A stretch of 64,000 bases of DNA from Paralichthys olivaceus. Lineage: Eukaryota > Chordata > Actinopteri > Pleuronectiformes > Paralichthyidae. The stretch covers positions 15,223,001-15,287,000 of the forward strand of contig NC_091094.1 in the NCBI RefSeq assembly GCF_024713975.1. The letters run 5' to 3'. A program made the position numbers and the translations under genes. Numbering within the stretch: position 1 is the first letter of the stretch; every line of letters begins with the position of its first letter. Positions 49,501-60,670 of this stretch are shown here, in pieces. Below the pieces are notes generated by a model that saw nothing but the letters and a program-made list of their open reading frames with translations, ran no database searches and had not been told where the DNA came from.

Positions 49501-51639
49501 TACACACTGGACCTTTAAATGAGATTTGCAAAAAATAACCATTATACATAATAGATGCAGTGTAGAGTTCCTGACAGTTTCCATCCCTGTTGGGAAAACA
49601 AGACACCAGAGTAAATCATGGGAAAAAGCCAAGTAGCAGTTCCCTTGAGCAAAAGAGTTCCACTTTCTTCAGTGGATCTACTCAAGCATCAAAAGCAGAA
49701 GATGTGGTTTTCCTCAGGCACTTAAATGCATGAATATGTGAAGTGTGCACACGGTTTTTGGTGCAAGAATACATTCTCAGCAAAGCATGCTGGATAAGTT
49801 TCCTACACCGCAACACGTTTGCAGAACCATGTTGCACACTGTGGTAGATTAATGTTTCACTGATTCTATAGCATGCCTGAGTAAAAAAAGTATTCAGTCA
49901 ATGCACTATTTATTTACCACAGAATCAATTGAAAGATGTCTTATACAACATAGAAATGTTCACTATCAGCTTGACATGATTTCTTTGGTATCTTAAAATT
50001 CTTCAATTTAGTTTAAAGTTACAGTTTAAAGTTGTACGGACATGTTGGTTTTAATATTTGAGGTTAAACATGCTAAAATGATTAAATTATTGTAGTTTAG
50101 TAGCATGTCAATATATAGAATAGCTGACATTCTACAAACCCTACCTGTGATTGTCTTTTCAGATGAAAACACAGGTAAACAGGTAAACACAGGTAAAACC
50201 ATGACCTGACATTAAAGCCTAGTTTATGCTTCTGCGTCACGTCTACGCCGTACCTACGCCGTAGGTCGTTGAGCATTCGAAGTTCTGCGTCGAGGGAACG
50301 CGTTGCTCTGCAATTCACCGCCATGCCGCTAGGGGGTGTAGCGGTGTGTTTGTGTGGTTATAGCCGAATCCTCGCTTTTTCTTCCGTAAAGTAAACAACA
50401 GTAAACAATGGCGACCGAGGTGGAGCAGCTGTTTTTGTTGTTGGAGCTCATCAATATTGAAGAACAAATGCTTATATTGCAAATGTTGAAGCGCAAGCTA
50501 CAAAGAAAACGTTTGCGGAGTTGGTTTTTACGACGAGGAAGAAAGACCGGAAAAGCAACTGCCGGAACTTACGTTCTGAGCGGACCAATCACAGCGCTTA
50601 CGGTCCGCGTCGACGTACGCGTAGTTAGGATTTTTGGGAGGCGCACGTCAGGCTACAGCCTAGTTTATGCTTCTGCGTCACGTCGACGCCGTAGCTACGG
50701 CGTAGGTACGGCGTAGACGCAGACCCCTACGCCGTAGCCTGACGTGCGCCTCCCAAAAATCCTAACTACGCGTACGTCGACGCGGACCGTAAGCGCTGTG
50801 ATTGGTCCGCTCAGAACGTAAGTTCCGGCAGTTGCTTTTCCGGTCTTTCTTCCTCGTCGTAAAAACCAACTCCGCAAACGTTTTCTTTGTAGCTTGCGCT
50901 TCAACATTTGCAATATAAGCATTTGTTCTTCAATATTGATGAGCTCCAACAACAAAAACAGCTGCTCCACCTCGGTCGCCATTGTTTACTGTTGTTTACT
51001 TTACGGAAGAAAAAGCGAGGATTCGGCTATAACCACACAAACACACCGCTACACCCCCTAGCGGCATGGCGGTGAATTGCAGAGCAACGCGTTCCCTCGA
51101 CGCAGAACTTCGAATGCTCAACGACCTACGGCGTAGGTACGGCGTAGACGTGACGCAGAAGCATAAACTAGGCTTACGGCGTAGGGGTCTGCGTCTACGC
51201 CGTACCTACGCCGTAGCTACGGCGTCGACGTGACGCAGAAGCATAAACTAGGCTTAAGAGTCACGGTGCTGGGTAATTATGAAGTTGTCACCCCGGCCTA
51301 TACAGAAAACTTAAGTTATATTTAAATGAACCCCAACAAATATGGAATAAATAAAAGAGGTCAAATGTGTTTACTTAATTCAACTTCATTATTTCAACGT
51401 GTCAAGAAAAAGCTTCTGAATGTCGAGTTGCAGGTTTTGTAGTTTTTGTATTTTGCGTAATGTTAAATGACTAACTTACTACCTTCTGTCAAATGATAGC
51501 ATGATCATGATTCCTTTTCATTGACATGTAAAATGCAAATGTGATCATTCCCTTTACATCTCATATCCACTCTTACCTCAAAAGTTTTCATTTTTATTCA
51601 AAACTTACCAGACGGAAGTGTCACATTGTCATTGGCCAT
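46586..51639 (-). CDS. sit1: Signaling threshold-regulating transmembrane adaptor 1 (SIT1), 6 exons
   Basis: SIT1 is a disulfide-linked adaptor of lymphocyte membranes that recruits SH2 proteins such as Grb2 and SHP2 and tunes antigen-receptor signalling. Exons in transcript order: 51609-51639, 48664-48783, 48562-48586, 48395-48462, 48238-48296, 46586-46843; total 561 nt, 186 aa (human 196), phases consistent. The ectodomain is tiny, with sequon N5-V-T and C17. A transmembrane helix (about 21-43) is followed by a juxtamembrane cysteine cluster (C43, C44, C48, C49; possible palmitoylation). All five tyrosines are in the tail: Y71 (YGNI), Y108 (CYANLSLKPP), Y130 (KMYSDV), Y162 (LYASVQTQR) and Y182 (EYANHL). 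They correspond in order and spacing to human YGNL, CYTSLQLRPP, KYSEV, LYASVCAQTR and AYAN as I recall them. Intron 1 holds the nested Harbinger-like pair. Confidence 0.9.
49180..49518. mobile_element. Teleost MITE (family A) in sit1 intron 1
   Basis: The left end TAAAGATACAGTGTGTAGAA and the right end CTTACACACTGGACCTTTA are inverted repeats (AAAGGTCCAGTGTGTAAG-like). The interior matches 28074-28396 over most of its length. About 339 bp, non-coding. Confidence 0.8.
50216..51254. mobile_element. Outer copy of a 518-bp PIF/Harbinger-like element, split by a second copy
   Basis: The element begins AGCCTAGTTTATGCTTCTGC and ends with the exact inverted form GCAGAAGCATAAACTAGGCT. It is flanked by a TAA direct repeat (50213-50215 and 51255-51257), as expected for the Harbinger superfamily's 3-bp TWA target. 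Taking out the inner copy (50657-51174) and one TAC leaves exactly 518 bp. The ends hold several TACGGCGT / ACGCCGTA subterminal motifs, likely transposase-binding repeats. It carries a short basic open frame that starts MATEVEQLFLLLEL at 50408. That frame is reminiscent of a Harbinger transposase N-terminus, but no DDE domain is present, so the element is non-autonomous. It sits in sit1 intron 1. Confidence 0.9.
50657..51174 (-). mobile_element. Inner, inverted 518-bp copy of the same Harbinger-like element
   Basis: This complete copy with the same terminal inverted repeats is inserted in opposite orientation into the outer copy. It is flanked by the direct repeat TAC (50654-50656 and 51175-51177). 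As far as I can compare by eye it is identical to the outer copy, including an uninterrupted 95-aa open frame (50695-50982, - strand) beginning MATEVEQLFLLLELINIEEQ with a basic stretch KRKLQRKRLRSWFLRRGRK. Together the two copies make an inverted repeat of more than 400 bp per arm. Identity and intact duplications point to recent transposition. Confidence 0.92.
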
Positions 51640-52450
51640 CGTAAAAATAAGCTTTAAGCAAGGACAGTTCTCTCTGCGTCTTCCTTTATCTGCCTCTTTC
51701 TGCACTGTAGCTAAAGAGACCAAGTTTATAGCACCTGTTGGGTGTTTGCCGTTTTTTAAGCTTTTTAAAGGCGGAAACATTTTTTTCAAGGGAGTGTTCA
51801 AACAAAACAGGATGTGGTTTTTTTGCAGAAAACCACAAACTATTGTTAGAAGACAATCGAAGACGACAAGTAATGTGCCTGCAGTGACTGCAAGCCTCCA
51901 CTAACATTCAACGATATTAAGGAATATAAGCACAGAAGGCACTTTTAGTTTTTACATTCATCAAAATGTTTTTATGTTTTATGACAATAGATTCTTTCTT
52001 GACAGTGAGCTGTAAACTGTGAGGACAAGAATTCACATGTGACAGTGACTGAAACTGAGACACACAGGTGTTGTTTCTCAAATCAGATTCTTCAGTCAGT
52101 TCACTCACATGCACTGCACTCTGTACCACATTGTGTATTTACTGGTGTGCGTGAATTCTGTCCGATAAATGTTGTCCCAGCCAATCTGTTTCAGTGAATT
52201 ATTACACATCCCACCCACCGACACTAGATGAGTGGGTTCCTGCAAGTAGTGTGGGCGATGTATAGTTCGAGCCAACCCCACCTTTACATCATGATATTAC
52301 AACAATTATTTTAAATGGTGAATCTGCACAAGTAAGAAGTAAATGTTTGAGTTTCCAAGGAATATCCCTCACTCCTCACCCCTCTGAGGAAGAGGGCCCA
52401 CTCCTTCTGTGGATATGATTCTGATTCTGAGCTCACAAACTGATTATTCC
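51640..52450. other. sit1: sit1 upstream region
   Basis: This is the stretch upstream of the sit1 initiator ATG. It should contain the 5' UTR and promoter, but no clear TATA box or factor site stands out. No other gene is visible before the LINE begins at 52452. Confidence 0.4.
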
Positions 52451-52451
52451 T

Positions 52452-53975
52452 ATTCAAAGGTTCAAAGGTTTTATTTGTCATCTGCACAACAGATACAGCG
52501 TACATGTTGGCAATGAAATCTTAAATCCCAGGCACCTCAAGCAGCTCAACATGTAATAGTGTCAGAAGATAATAAAATAAGAGTAACTAAAAATACAAAA
52601 TACCAATACACTACTGCAAATAAACAAGAAAGTACAATGTCGTTAACTAGTGCAAAAAATAAATTAAACATTAAAAGGTGCCAATAAACATTATAATAAA
52701 ACATTATAAGGTGCTAAGGTGAATATAAACATGTGCAGTCATGATTTAGCAGCAGTTATGGGGAGGTATAAACAGATATGAATTATTGCACTCATTTATT
52801 TTTGTGTAGCTTAGAAATATGATGAATAGAAAGATGTAGAAGAATGAGAATTATTATAGACTTAATAAATAAATATAGTTCTTTGTGTATGAATATTATA
52901 ATGTTTAAATGAATAAATGAATATGTTGCTATAAACAGATGTAGTGACTTCCACAGAGCTCAGGAGTTCAACAGTCTTATAGCCTGTGGGATAAAACTGT
53001 CCCTGAGTCTGGTGGTCTTGGTCCGGATGCTGTGGTACCGTCTGCCAGACGGCAGCAGACAGAAGAGTTTGTTGCTGGGGTGATGGGGGTCTTTTAATAT
53101 CCTGTGAGCCATCTTCCTACAACGCTGGGTGTAGAGGTCCTCCATGGATGGTAGCTCCGTCCTGGTGATGTGCTGAGCAGTTTTCACCACCCTCTGTAGA
53201 GTCTTACGGTTGAAGGCGGTGCAACTGCCGTTCCAGGCCGTGATGCAGCCGGTCAGGATACTCTCGATGGTGCACCTGTAGAAGTTGCAGAGTATCCTGG
53301 AGTCCATGTTGAATCTCCGCAGCCTGCGGAGGAAGAAGAGCCGCTGACGAGCTGTCTTTGTGATGACTATGGTGTGATGAGTCCATGTCAGGTCCTCAGT
53401 GATGTGAACCCAGAGGAACCTGAAGCTGCTGACTCTCTCCACAGGAGTCCCGTCGATGGTGATGGGGGCGTGTCCATCTCTCTGCTTCTTCCTGTAATCC
53501 ACAATCAGCTCCTTGGTTTTGCTGACGTTGAGATGGAGGTTGTTGTCCTGGCACCAAGATGTCAGGGCTCTGACCTCCTCTCTGTATGCGTCTCGTCGCC
53601 GTCTGTGATCAGGCCGATGACGGTGGTGTCGTCAGCAAACTTGATGATGGTGTTGGAGCTGTATGTGGCCACGCAGTCGTGCGTGAACAGGGAGTAGAGG
53701 AGAGGGCTGAGCACGCAACCCTGGGGGGCTCCGGTGTTGAGGGTCCGGCTGGAGGATGTGATGTTCCCCATCCACACTGCCTGGCGTCTGCCCGTCAGGA
53801 AGTTCAGGATCCAGTCACAGAGGGCGCTGTTGAGCCCGAGGTCCCTGAGCTTGATGACGAGCTTGGAGGGCACAATAGTGTTGAATGCTGAACTGTAGTC
53901 AATGAACAGCATCCTCACATAGGTGTTCCTCTGGTCCAGGTGGGAGAGGGCAGTGTGGAGGGTGAGGGTATTCAG
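52452..53975 (-). mobile_element. 5'-truncated L2-type (CR1-clade) LINE
   Basis: On the - strand, reverse-transcriptase blocks occur in order: [20 protein letters not shown], a [20 protein letters not shown] block, then the catalytic FADDTTVIG. The downstream region includes PITIDGTPVERVSSFRFLWV, FFLRRLRRF, LLPSGRRYHSIRTKTTRLRD and SFIPQAIRLLN. These are typical of fish L2 elements. Coding is in two frames, so the copy carries at least one frameshift. The 5' part of the element (endonuclease and early RT) is missing. The 3' UTR runs from about 52960 to 52452 and ends CAAATAAAACCTTTGAACC. At its 5' break it abuts a family A MITE fragment (about 53978-54050). Confidence 0.9.
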
Positions 53976-54054
53976 GTGATTTCACACTAATGAAAACATA
54001 ATTGTGAAAATAACATTGAGTTTCTACCAATAAACCTTCTAAGTCCTAAACTAT

Positions 54055-55017
54055 GCTCATTTATTTACTTAGACATGCTGAGTTACGCTCACTGGTTATC
54101 ATAGAGTGACCCCCATGTTCTGCTCTGTGCTCTCTGTGCACAGTTCATCCTGCTTTAGGAATCTGATCTGCACGTGCAACTACAAGTTGATATTTTTAGC
54201 AAACATGAGCTACAGTGACAGGGTTTGAGGTCTTTTCTACAATGTTCACTGGTTTCTTTTTTGTTCTGCTCAGATAAGATTGATAAATCAGGATTATTAC
54301 AGACAGCTAAATTCAAATAATATGGCAACAATGAAATGATACCATCATGTCCAGTGTGAGTCATCCATTCATTTTCAATAACATCAATTCTTGTAAGCAG
54401 AACCAAACACTGACTGGTTTTGATTTAGCTTTTGACAATAGCTGAATATTTGCATCGGACTGGTGTGTGACCTTCCAACTCATCAACAAACAAAGAAATG
54501 CAACAAACATTTTGGAGGAGATGTGATCCATGAAAGGACGTGTCTCCAGAGGAGGATAACAGCAGACAGTTGAGCTAAAAACACAGTGTAAATGACCTTG
54601 TTTTCAGTAGAATGTAAATGTCGGGGCTTACGGAAACTTGGCTGACTCTACAGGAGCAGTATGGAGGCCCTGTATGATTTTCTCCGGTTGTTGTTTTTTT
54701 ACATTTGAAGAAGTGGTCACCATTTACTTCACTTGTATTAGATTTGGCTGCAAAGCGGTTTACCCCTGACATTCCAGAAGTGTTCTGTGGACTCAAACAC
54801 TTCACCCACCCCCTCCATCTGCAGAGGGGTGAGTAGATAATGAGTGAATTTTCATTTTTCAGTGAACTTTCCCTTTAAGCGAGTGGGACCTCCCAGATGT
54901 GCCGCAGACCAACCTCGGCCCGGCCTCCTCTGCTCTTATCCCGCCCTGTGCCCGGCCGGAGTCCTCTGCTCTGCTGAACGCTGATGTGTTACTAACTCCA
55001 GCTGGAAGTCCGACAAG
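54055..55017. other. Region between the LINE and ssr1, with a family B MITE
   Basis: 54530-54879 is a truncated family B MITE (matches 15780-16107; ends GTGAACTTTCCCTTTAAG). The last 130 bases before the ssr1 ATG are GC-rich (CCTCGGCCCGGCCTCC) and are the likely ssr1 promoter and 5' UTR. Confidence 0.6.
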
Positions 55018-58000
55018 ATGTTCCACCTGGGATCCAAGCTGCTGCTGCTCTTCCTCCTGGCCTTCCCCTGTGGACTCCTCTCCATCGGTAAGTAAGGGGT
55101 TTGGTCCCGTCGTGTCTCTTTGTGGACACTTTAGTTCGGTGTGGACGTATTGACGTGGCACAGTCTCCCAGCGGCGCACACGCAGCTCCACGGCTCCGTT
55201 AACCTGCATGTGATCCGTCCACACGGAGAACAGTTCGAGATCGTCGCTTTTTTTGTTTTTGAAGGGAATGAAAGAGATCGAGCAGCTGCAGTTTCCATAT
55301 GAAATGATGACGTGGAGTTAGGTTTCACTCTATGACCTGTAGAGTTTCTTTCTGCAGACTGTGTGTGTGATGCAGAACCAGTCAGCTGCTGCCTCTCACT
55401 AAGACACGTCACCATAGATATGATTGTAGGTTTCTCTTCCCGCTGCCACACTTTTGATGACGAGTGTTTTTGTTCCGCTCAGATTAGATTGATGAGGTGA
55501 TCCAGATTATTACAGACAGCTACATTCAAATAACATGGCTTTAATGAAAAGATACCATCTGATCCAGTATGAGTGGATCATTCCTTTTCAATCTCGTCTA
55601 TTCTTGTAAGCAGAACCACTCACTGCCTGGTTTTGATTTATTATCATCTTATTTTCTCCACACATAAGCAGGAAGGACTGGGAGATATTGCAAATTCATA
55701 TAATATTTTTGACTGAAGCAAACTTTTATTGATATGTATTGATGAAATATGGCCTTTTGGTGGCCTGGCTATTGAAGACCATTTTTACTCATCTGTAGAG
55801 GTCCAAAAAAGAACTACTAGGGAAATGATGCTATTAATGACCCAGTTCATTACAATCATGATAACACTGTCTCAAATGATATTTCCACTCATCACAACAT
55901 AAGGCTTGGTGACGTGGCCAAAAATAATATCAAGACAAACATATTCACTTTAGTTCTATATCAATAATCATCAGGATACATCTAAAATGATATTTCTTAT
56001 ATATTAAAAATCAGATTTTTGCTCCTGAGTAAAGGTTGTGATAAAACTTTTTTGTGAATCTGAGGTAGATCAATTATGTGTTCTACCTCCTCACTGTGCT
56101 TAAACAATGCATAAGTATCATATCTATATATATTGAACCTTCTGTTATGTTGCAATTGATAAAAATTGCATTGCTATAATTGTTGAAATAGTTTTATTGC
56201 CCAGTCCTATCTTAATATCAATATTAATTCAACGTACCTCCATCACTCATGCCATCATGTCCTCTGATCCACGCAGGCCACGTCTCTGCAGAGCCAGACT
56301 CTGCTGAGGACACCAATGAGGATGCAGATGCTGCCGTAGATGAGGAGGAAGATGATGAAGAGGTTCTCGTTGAGGAAGATCAGATACAAGCATCGGTGTG
56401 TATCTCTGATCATGCAGCAGTGAGACAAAACACATTTCTTATATAAGGTGGTTACATTACTATGTTGTGTTCATCCTTCAGGAGGGTGAGGAAGAGGAGA
56501 CTGATGAAGGTGCAGATAAACTGTTAACTTCTCACCCTGATGCCGACACAACCATCATCTTCACGACAGGAGAAGGTTGGTCCAGTTTCATTTCTTGAGG
56601 TTTCACTTCGTTTCAAATCACAACCTAAACTGCCTTGTTACTACACTTATAACTGAACTTTTAATATTTGATATTAAATCATATCCATCTTCTCATTTAG
56701 AGTTTTTTGCCAATGAGATTGTGAGGTTCCTGGTGGGTTTCACCAACAAGGGGAGTCCGGATTTCACTGTTCAGTCATTGGAGGCCTCTTTCCGTTATCC
56801 CCAAGACTTCCAGTTCCACATTCAGAATGTAAGTTTGATCTGAGATAAAAACCACCAGCAAACATCCGATACATAGAAAATGAATTTAAAAATGCATTCA
56901 TGTGTTGGTTAAGTCATTGAGATTGTAAAAAATTGATTTGTGCATTGATGCAAGCCAAATAAAATCCATAGCATTTGTATCTTAATTCATGTATACGTTA
57001 GCATCTGTTTATTTGTTGTCCACCCTTCACTGAACACAATGAATACAGTACTGACAATTATTACATTAACATTTACCTGTGTGTGTTTTCAGTTCACAGC
57101 TTTGCCCCTGAACACAGTCGTGCAGCCGCAGGCTCAGGCCTCCTTTGAGTACTCGTTCATCCCAGCTCAGCCCATGGCCGGTCGTCCATTCGGTCTTGTT
57201 ATCCTCCTCAACTATCTTGACAATGAGGTAATAAAAAAATTGTAAAAAAAAACATCCTGTTTTATTCTTCATTAAATAATGTTTTGTGGTGGCTGGTTGA
57301 CTCTTAAGTGAAAATATGTCATGTGAGAGAGTGTTTTTCACAGGCCACCACAAAATTTACTGAAAATCAAAACTTGAATAATCAGAAATATTTTCTGTTA
57401 TCTTCACGTTTTATAAAACCGGTATTACTAACGCTTTACTCACCATTATTTTCTCCCTGCTGAGAACTGACTGTTGTTTCTTTAGCAATAGTGAATGCTG
57501 AATCATATATATGCCATTTTTAAGGAGATGTTTCAAGAAGATTCCTGAAAGTTGAAGGTATTTTCTCACTAGTCACTTGGAATTTTTCTTCAGGGTAACG
57601 TGTTCCAGACTGCCATTTATAACCAGACTGTCACCATCACTGAGAGAGAGGAAGGACTGGATGGAGAAACGTAAGGCTTTTTAGAGTTTTATCCTAACGT
57701 GCATTCTTGTAAATGATATGTTGATGATGCTTCTTGTCCTTTTATATTCTTTCACTGCCAAAATGGAGAGAAGAGCTGAAAAATGATTCTATGTAGATAA
57801 TGTGTAAAGCTAATTATTTTTGCCTAGTTTCTTTTACTTATTTGCAATGACTCATGAGGCAACATTCAGCTCTTTAAAGCTCCATAATACCAGCTCCCCC
57901 AGAGCATTGCAGCACATGCAAGGCCCTGTAAAAGGAGGTGTGAAATTGGCACAAAGATATAAGTTGTCAGAATTGTGCTGCTGGTGTAAGATGCAGGAAC

Positions 58001-58978
58001 TGTCACCAGCAAATTCGCCAAGCACTGTTTTCCACCCTCAAATATAAAATCTGGGACCAATTGTTCTACATTAGATTTCATGCATGAAGTTTGCCAAGAA
58101 ATGGTTTTGAAGTTGCTACTGAAGGCAGCCATTTGATTGAATAGTGCTCTGATTAAATTTGCATTCATTATTTAGGAAGCAAACTGCAGAAGGTTGATGG
58201 GAAGTCATAGAACTGTTTTCATACCACCCTCCTGAATTCATTACAAACTGTGATTGTCTACTTTGTATACTGAAATGAGCTGTAAAAGAAGAAATCTATT
58301 TTAACATTAGATGACACTAAGACAGTACATACCTCCGCCACAGCCGAACAGTCCCCTTATGAAACCACATTTTGTAGTTTTCGCATAATCCTGCTGACAA
58401 ACAAGCAAACAAATGCAGACAAAAACATACATTTATTCCAAAGATCATTTTCTTGTTTCTGCAGAATGTTCATGTACGTGTTCCTGACTGGACTGGTCGC
58501 CCTGATGCTCTTCGGAATATACCAAGTCCTGGAGACGAGGACGGTATGTGTTCATTTTCAATTGTTGAATTTCATATGTTAAGATATGTGTGTTTGTTCC
58601 AAACGTGGACATGAACTCATCCAGCCTCTGTACCATTCCTTTAAACAGAGTAACATTGAGACTGAAGCAGGCTAATGGCTGGAGATAAGATGTTGTCTTT
58701 GAACCTGTGTTTTGCAGAAAAAGAGACTCCCTGTGAAAATAGAGAAGGGCACTGGTGGGATGAGTGATGTGGACATCAGCTGGATTCCTCAGGAGACTCT
58801 TAATGTCATGAGTATGTTCATATTAGTCCCCAACTGTCTCACATAATAATAATAACAATAGGCTCATATTACTGATACACACAAAAATCTGATCCTCACG
58901 TCCTGTCTTGCAGACAAGGCTTCCCCGAAAACATCACCAAGGAAACGAACCAAGAGGGCCGCGGGAACTGATCAATAA
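55018..58978 (+). CDS. ssr1: Translocon-associated protein subunit alpha (TRAP-alpha, SSR1), 9 exons
   Basis: This ER membrane protein is part of the TRAP complex that sits beside the Sec61 channel and helps translocate and fold secretory proteins. Exons: 55018-55087, 56277-56395, 56482-56575, 56701-56828, 57093-57227, 57594-57670, 58465-58543, 58718-58811, 58914-58978. They total 861 nt, giving 286 aa, the length I recall for human SSR1; all phases agree. There is a cleavable signal peptide (about 1-27), then a strongly acidic luminal segment (residues 31-75, Asp/Glu-rich). The globular luminal domain has sequons N137-F-T and N192-Q-T. A transmembrane helix (about 208-228) precedes a basic cytosolic tail ([15 protein letters not shown]) with likely phosphorylation serines. 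A poly(A) signal lies 500 bases downstream. Confidence 0.97.
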
Positions 58979-59478
58979 AACTGTCCATGTTTCCATCTGT
59001 CATCATACGGTCCATCCGGCTTTCAATTCATCTCCTCACCACAGTAACCTGATTCCCATTCACAATGGATCAGCATTTCTGGAGCCTGACCAGTTTGTTG
59101 AAGATGTTTCTGTGGATTTCAGTCTCTCCGTCTGATGTTCCTGTCGGTGTCACAAGCAGCGTTCTGGACCCTACATCTCTGCTCAAAGTATTCTGACACT
59201 AACAGGACTGAACTACAGCTCATTTTTTAATGTGTGTGTGTGTGTAAAAGGGTAAACCATGTAGTCATTAAAAATCATGGAGAAACAAAAGGGATTTGGA
59301 ACAGCTTGAGCCCAAAACAAAGCTGAATAGAATACATCCATGGGGATGCTGTGACATGATAATAATTGGATTAAAGATTAACGTCATTCATGTCATAATG
59401 AGGATAAAATATTTTATGACTTCAAAACATTCACATATTTTAAAACCACCATTGTGCCTTACCTGCACTGTGATTGTG

Positions 59479-59484
59479 AATAAA
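59479..59484 (+). terminator. ssr1: Poly(A) signal of ssr1
   Basis: AATAAA, about 500 nt after the ssr1 stop; a second AATAAA lies at about 59749. The choice of the first is inference. Confidence 0.5.
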
Positions 59485-59499
59485 GATGCAGTTGATTAA

Positions 59500-60670
59500 A
59501 ACTATTACTACCCACTATTCCCCTCTGCTGTTAACATCTAGTCACATGGCCTGAGGTCTGGGCCCTTTGGGTTTGATGTGATATTTGTTTAACGTGGGGA
59601 CAATGGCAGCTGCAAGAACAAAAAGCATTAAAACAGTGTTCTCTGCAGGTATCTGCAGCTTCATTTCATCACCAGCCTGTTAGAGGCTCAGCAGAACATC
59701 TTTACCAGATGCAGTCTTTCAGATTGTTTGCCAGTATTTGTGATGAAACAATAAAAGGGTGAACAAAGTGTTTGTTTCCTGTTTGTTGCTCTCTTATTTC
59801 TCATTTACTCGACTGCTGTGGTCTTCATTCTGTCACATGCAGTAATGTTATCATCTGCACAGTTTCAGTAATGGCGTCACATGAGGAAATTAGGATGAAA
59901 ATGCCCTGAGTCACAGATATTTCAAACCCTTTAGTGAATATCTATCTATCTTTCTATACTATTTATCTATCTTTCCATTCTATCTATCTTTCTAATCTAT
60001 ATATCTATGTCCTTTCAGAGTAGAATAATAATAGAAATAGATTAGTTGCTAATAAGAAACTAATATTATTTGTTAACATGAAACCTCAGCGCACACATAC
60101 TTGTACACGTGTATTTTTGGATATGTCAACATATTAATATATTCTGTTTTTATATGAGGGAGCAGCACCATTTAAAAAGATTTCAGATGCAATCAAAGAT
60201 TTAAAACATGTCTTCAAGTCTCTTGAAATGAGATCTTGAAGTGGTTGGCAGCAGCTTAGTGGAATAAAATGGAGATCCCACAAAGAGAAGGCGTGAGAGG
60301 TGAAAATCTATAACACCAGCATACATGATACATGATAACGTGACTGATGGAGGCGAGCACCGTGTGTGGGTCCCGGCGGGGTGGTGGGAGTGTTGCGGGG
60401 TTGTGCGGTGCAGGCTGCTGCTGTTCAGGGAGGTGCGGGAGCTGCCCGGTGCTGAGGGGGGGGTAGAGGATGAGCTCAGCGCCCGCCGGGGGGCAGGAAA
60501 CGTCAGCACCAGTCGACCGGAGCAGGGGGAGACTGCGCACACACACACATGTTTCTATCACTGACACACTCATAAAGAATGTGCAGATGATCATCCCCTG
60601 GTGACTCAACGCTGCTTCTCCTTCCTTTATTCGCGAGCAGCTTCCTCCGCTCGCCTTGATATGGGATGAT
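59500..60670. other. ssr1-neuritin intergenic region
   Basis: A degraded (TATC)n microsatellite lies at about 59936-60010. 60360-60520 is GC-rich (CCGGCGGGGTGGTGGGAG) and is a candidate promoter or 5' UTR for the neuritin gene. No other gene is visible. Confidence 0.45.

Noticed and set aside
50097-50324. Open frame on the - strand across the left end of the nested element
   Set aside because: Runs from the element's terminal repeat into flanking intron; an accidental frame.
53374-53891. Open frames on the + strand opposite the LINE
   Set aside because: Shadows of the reverse-transcriptase coding strand.
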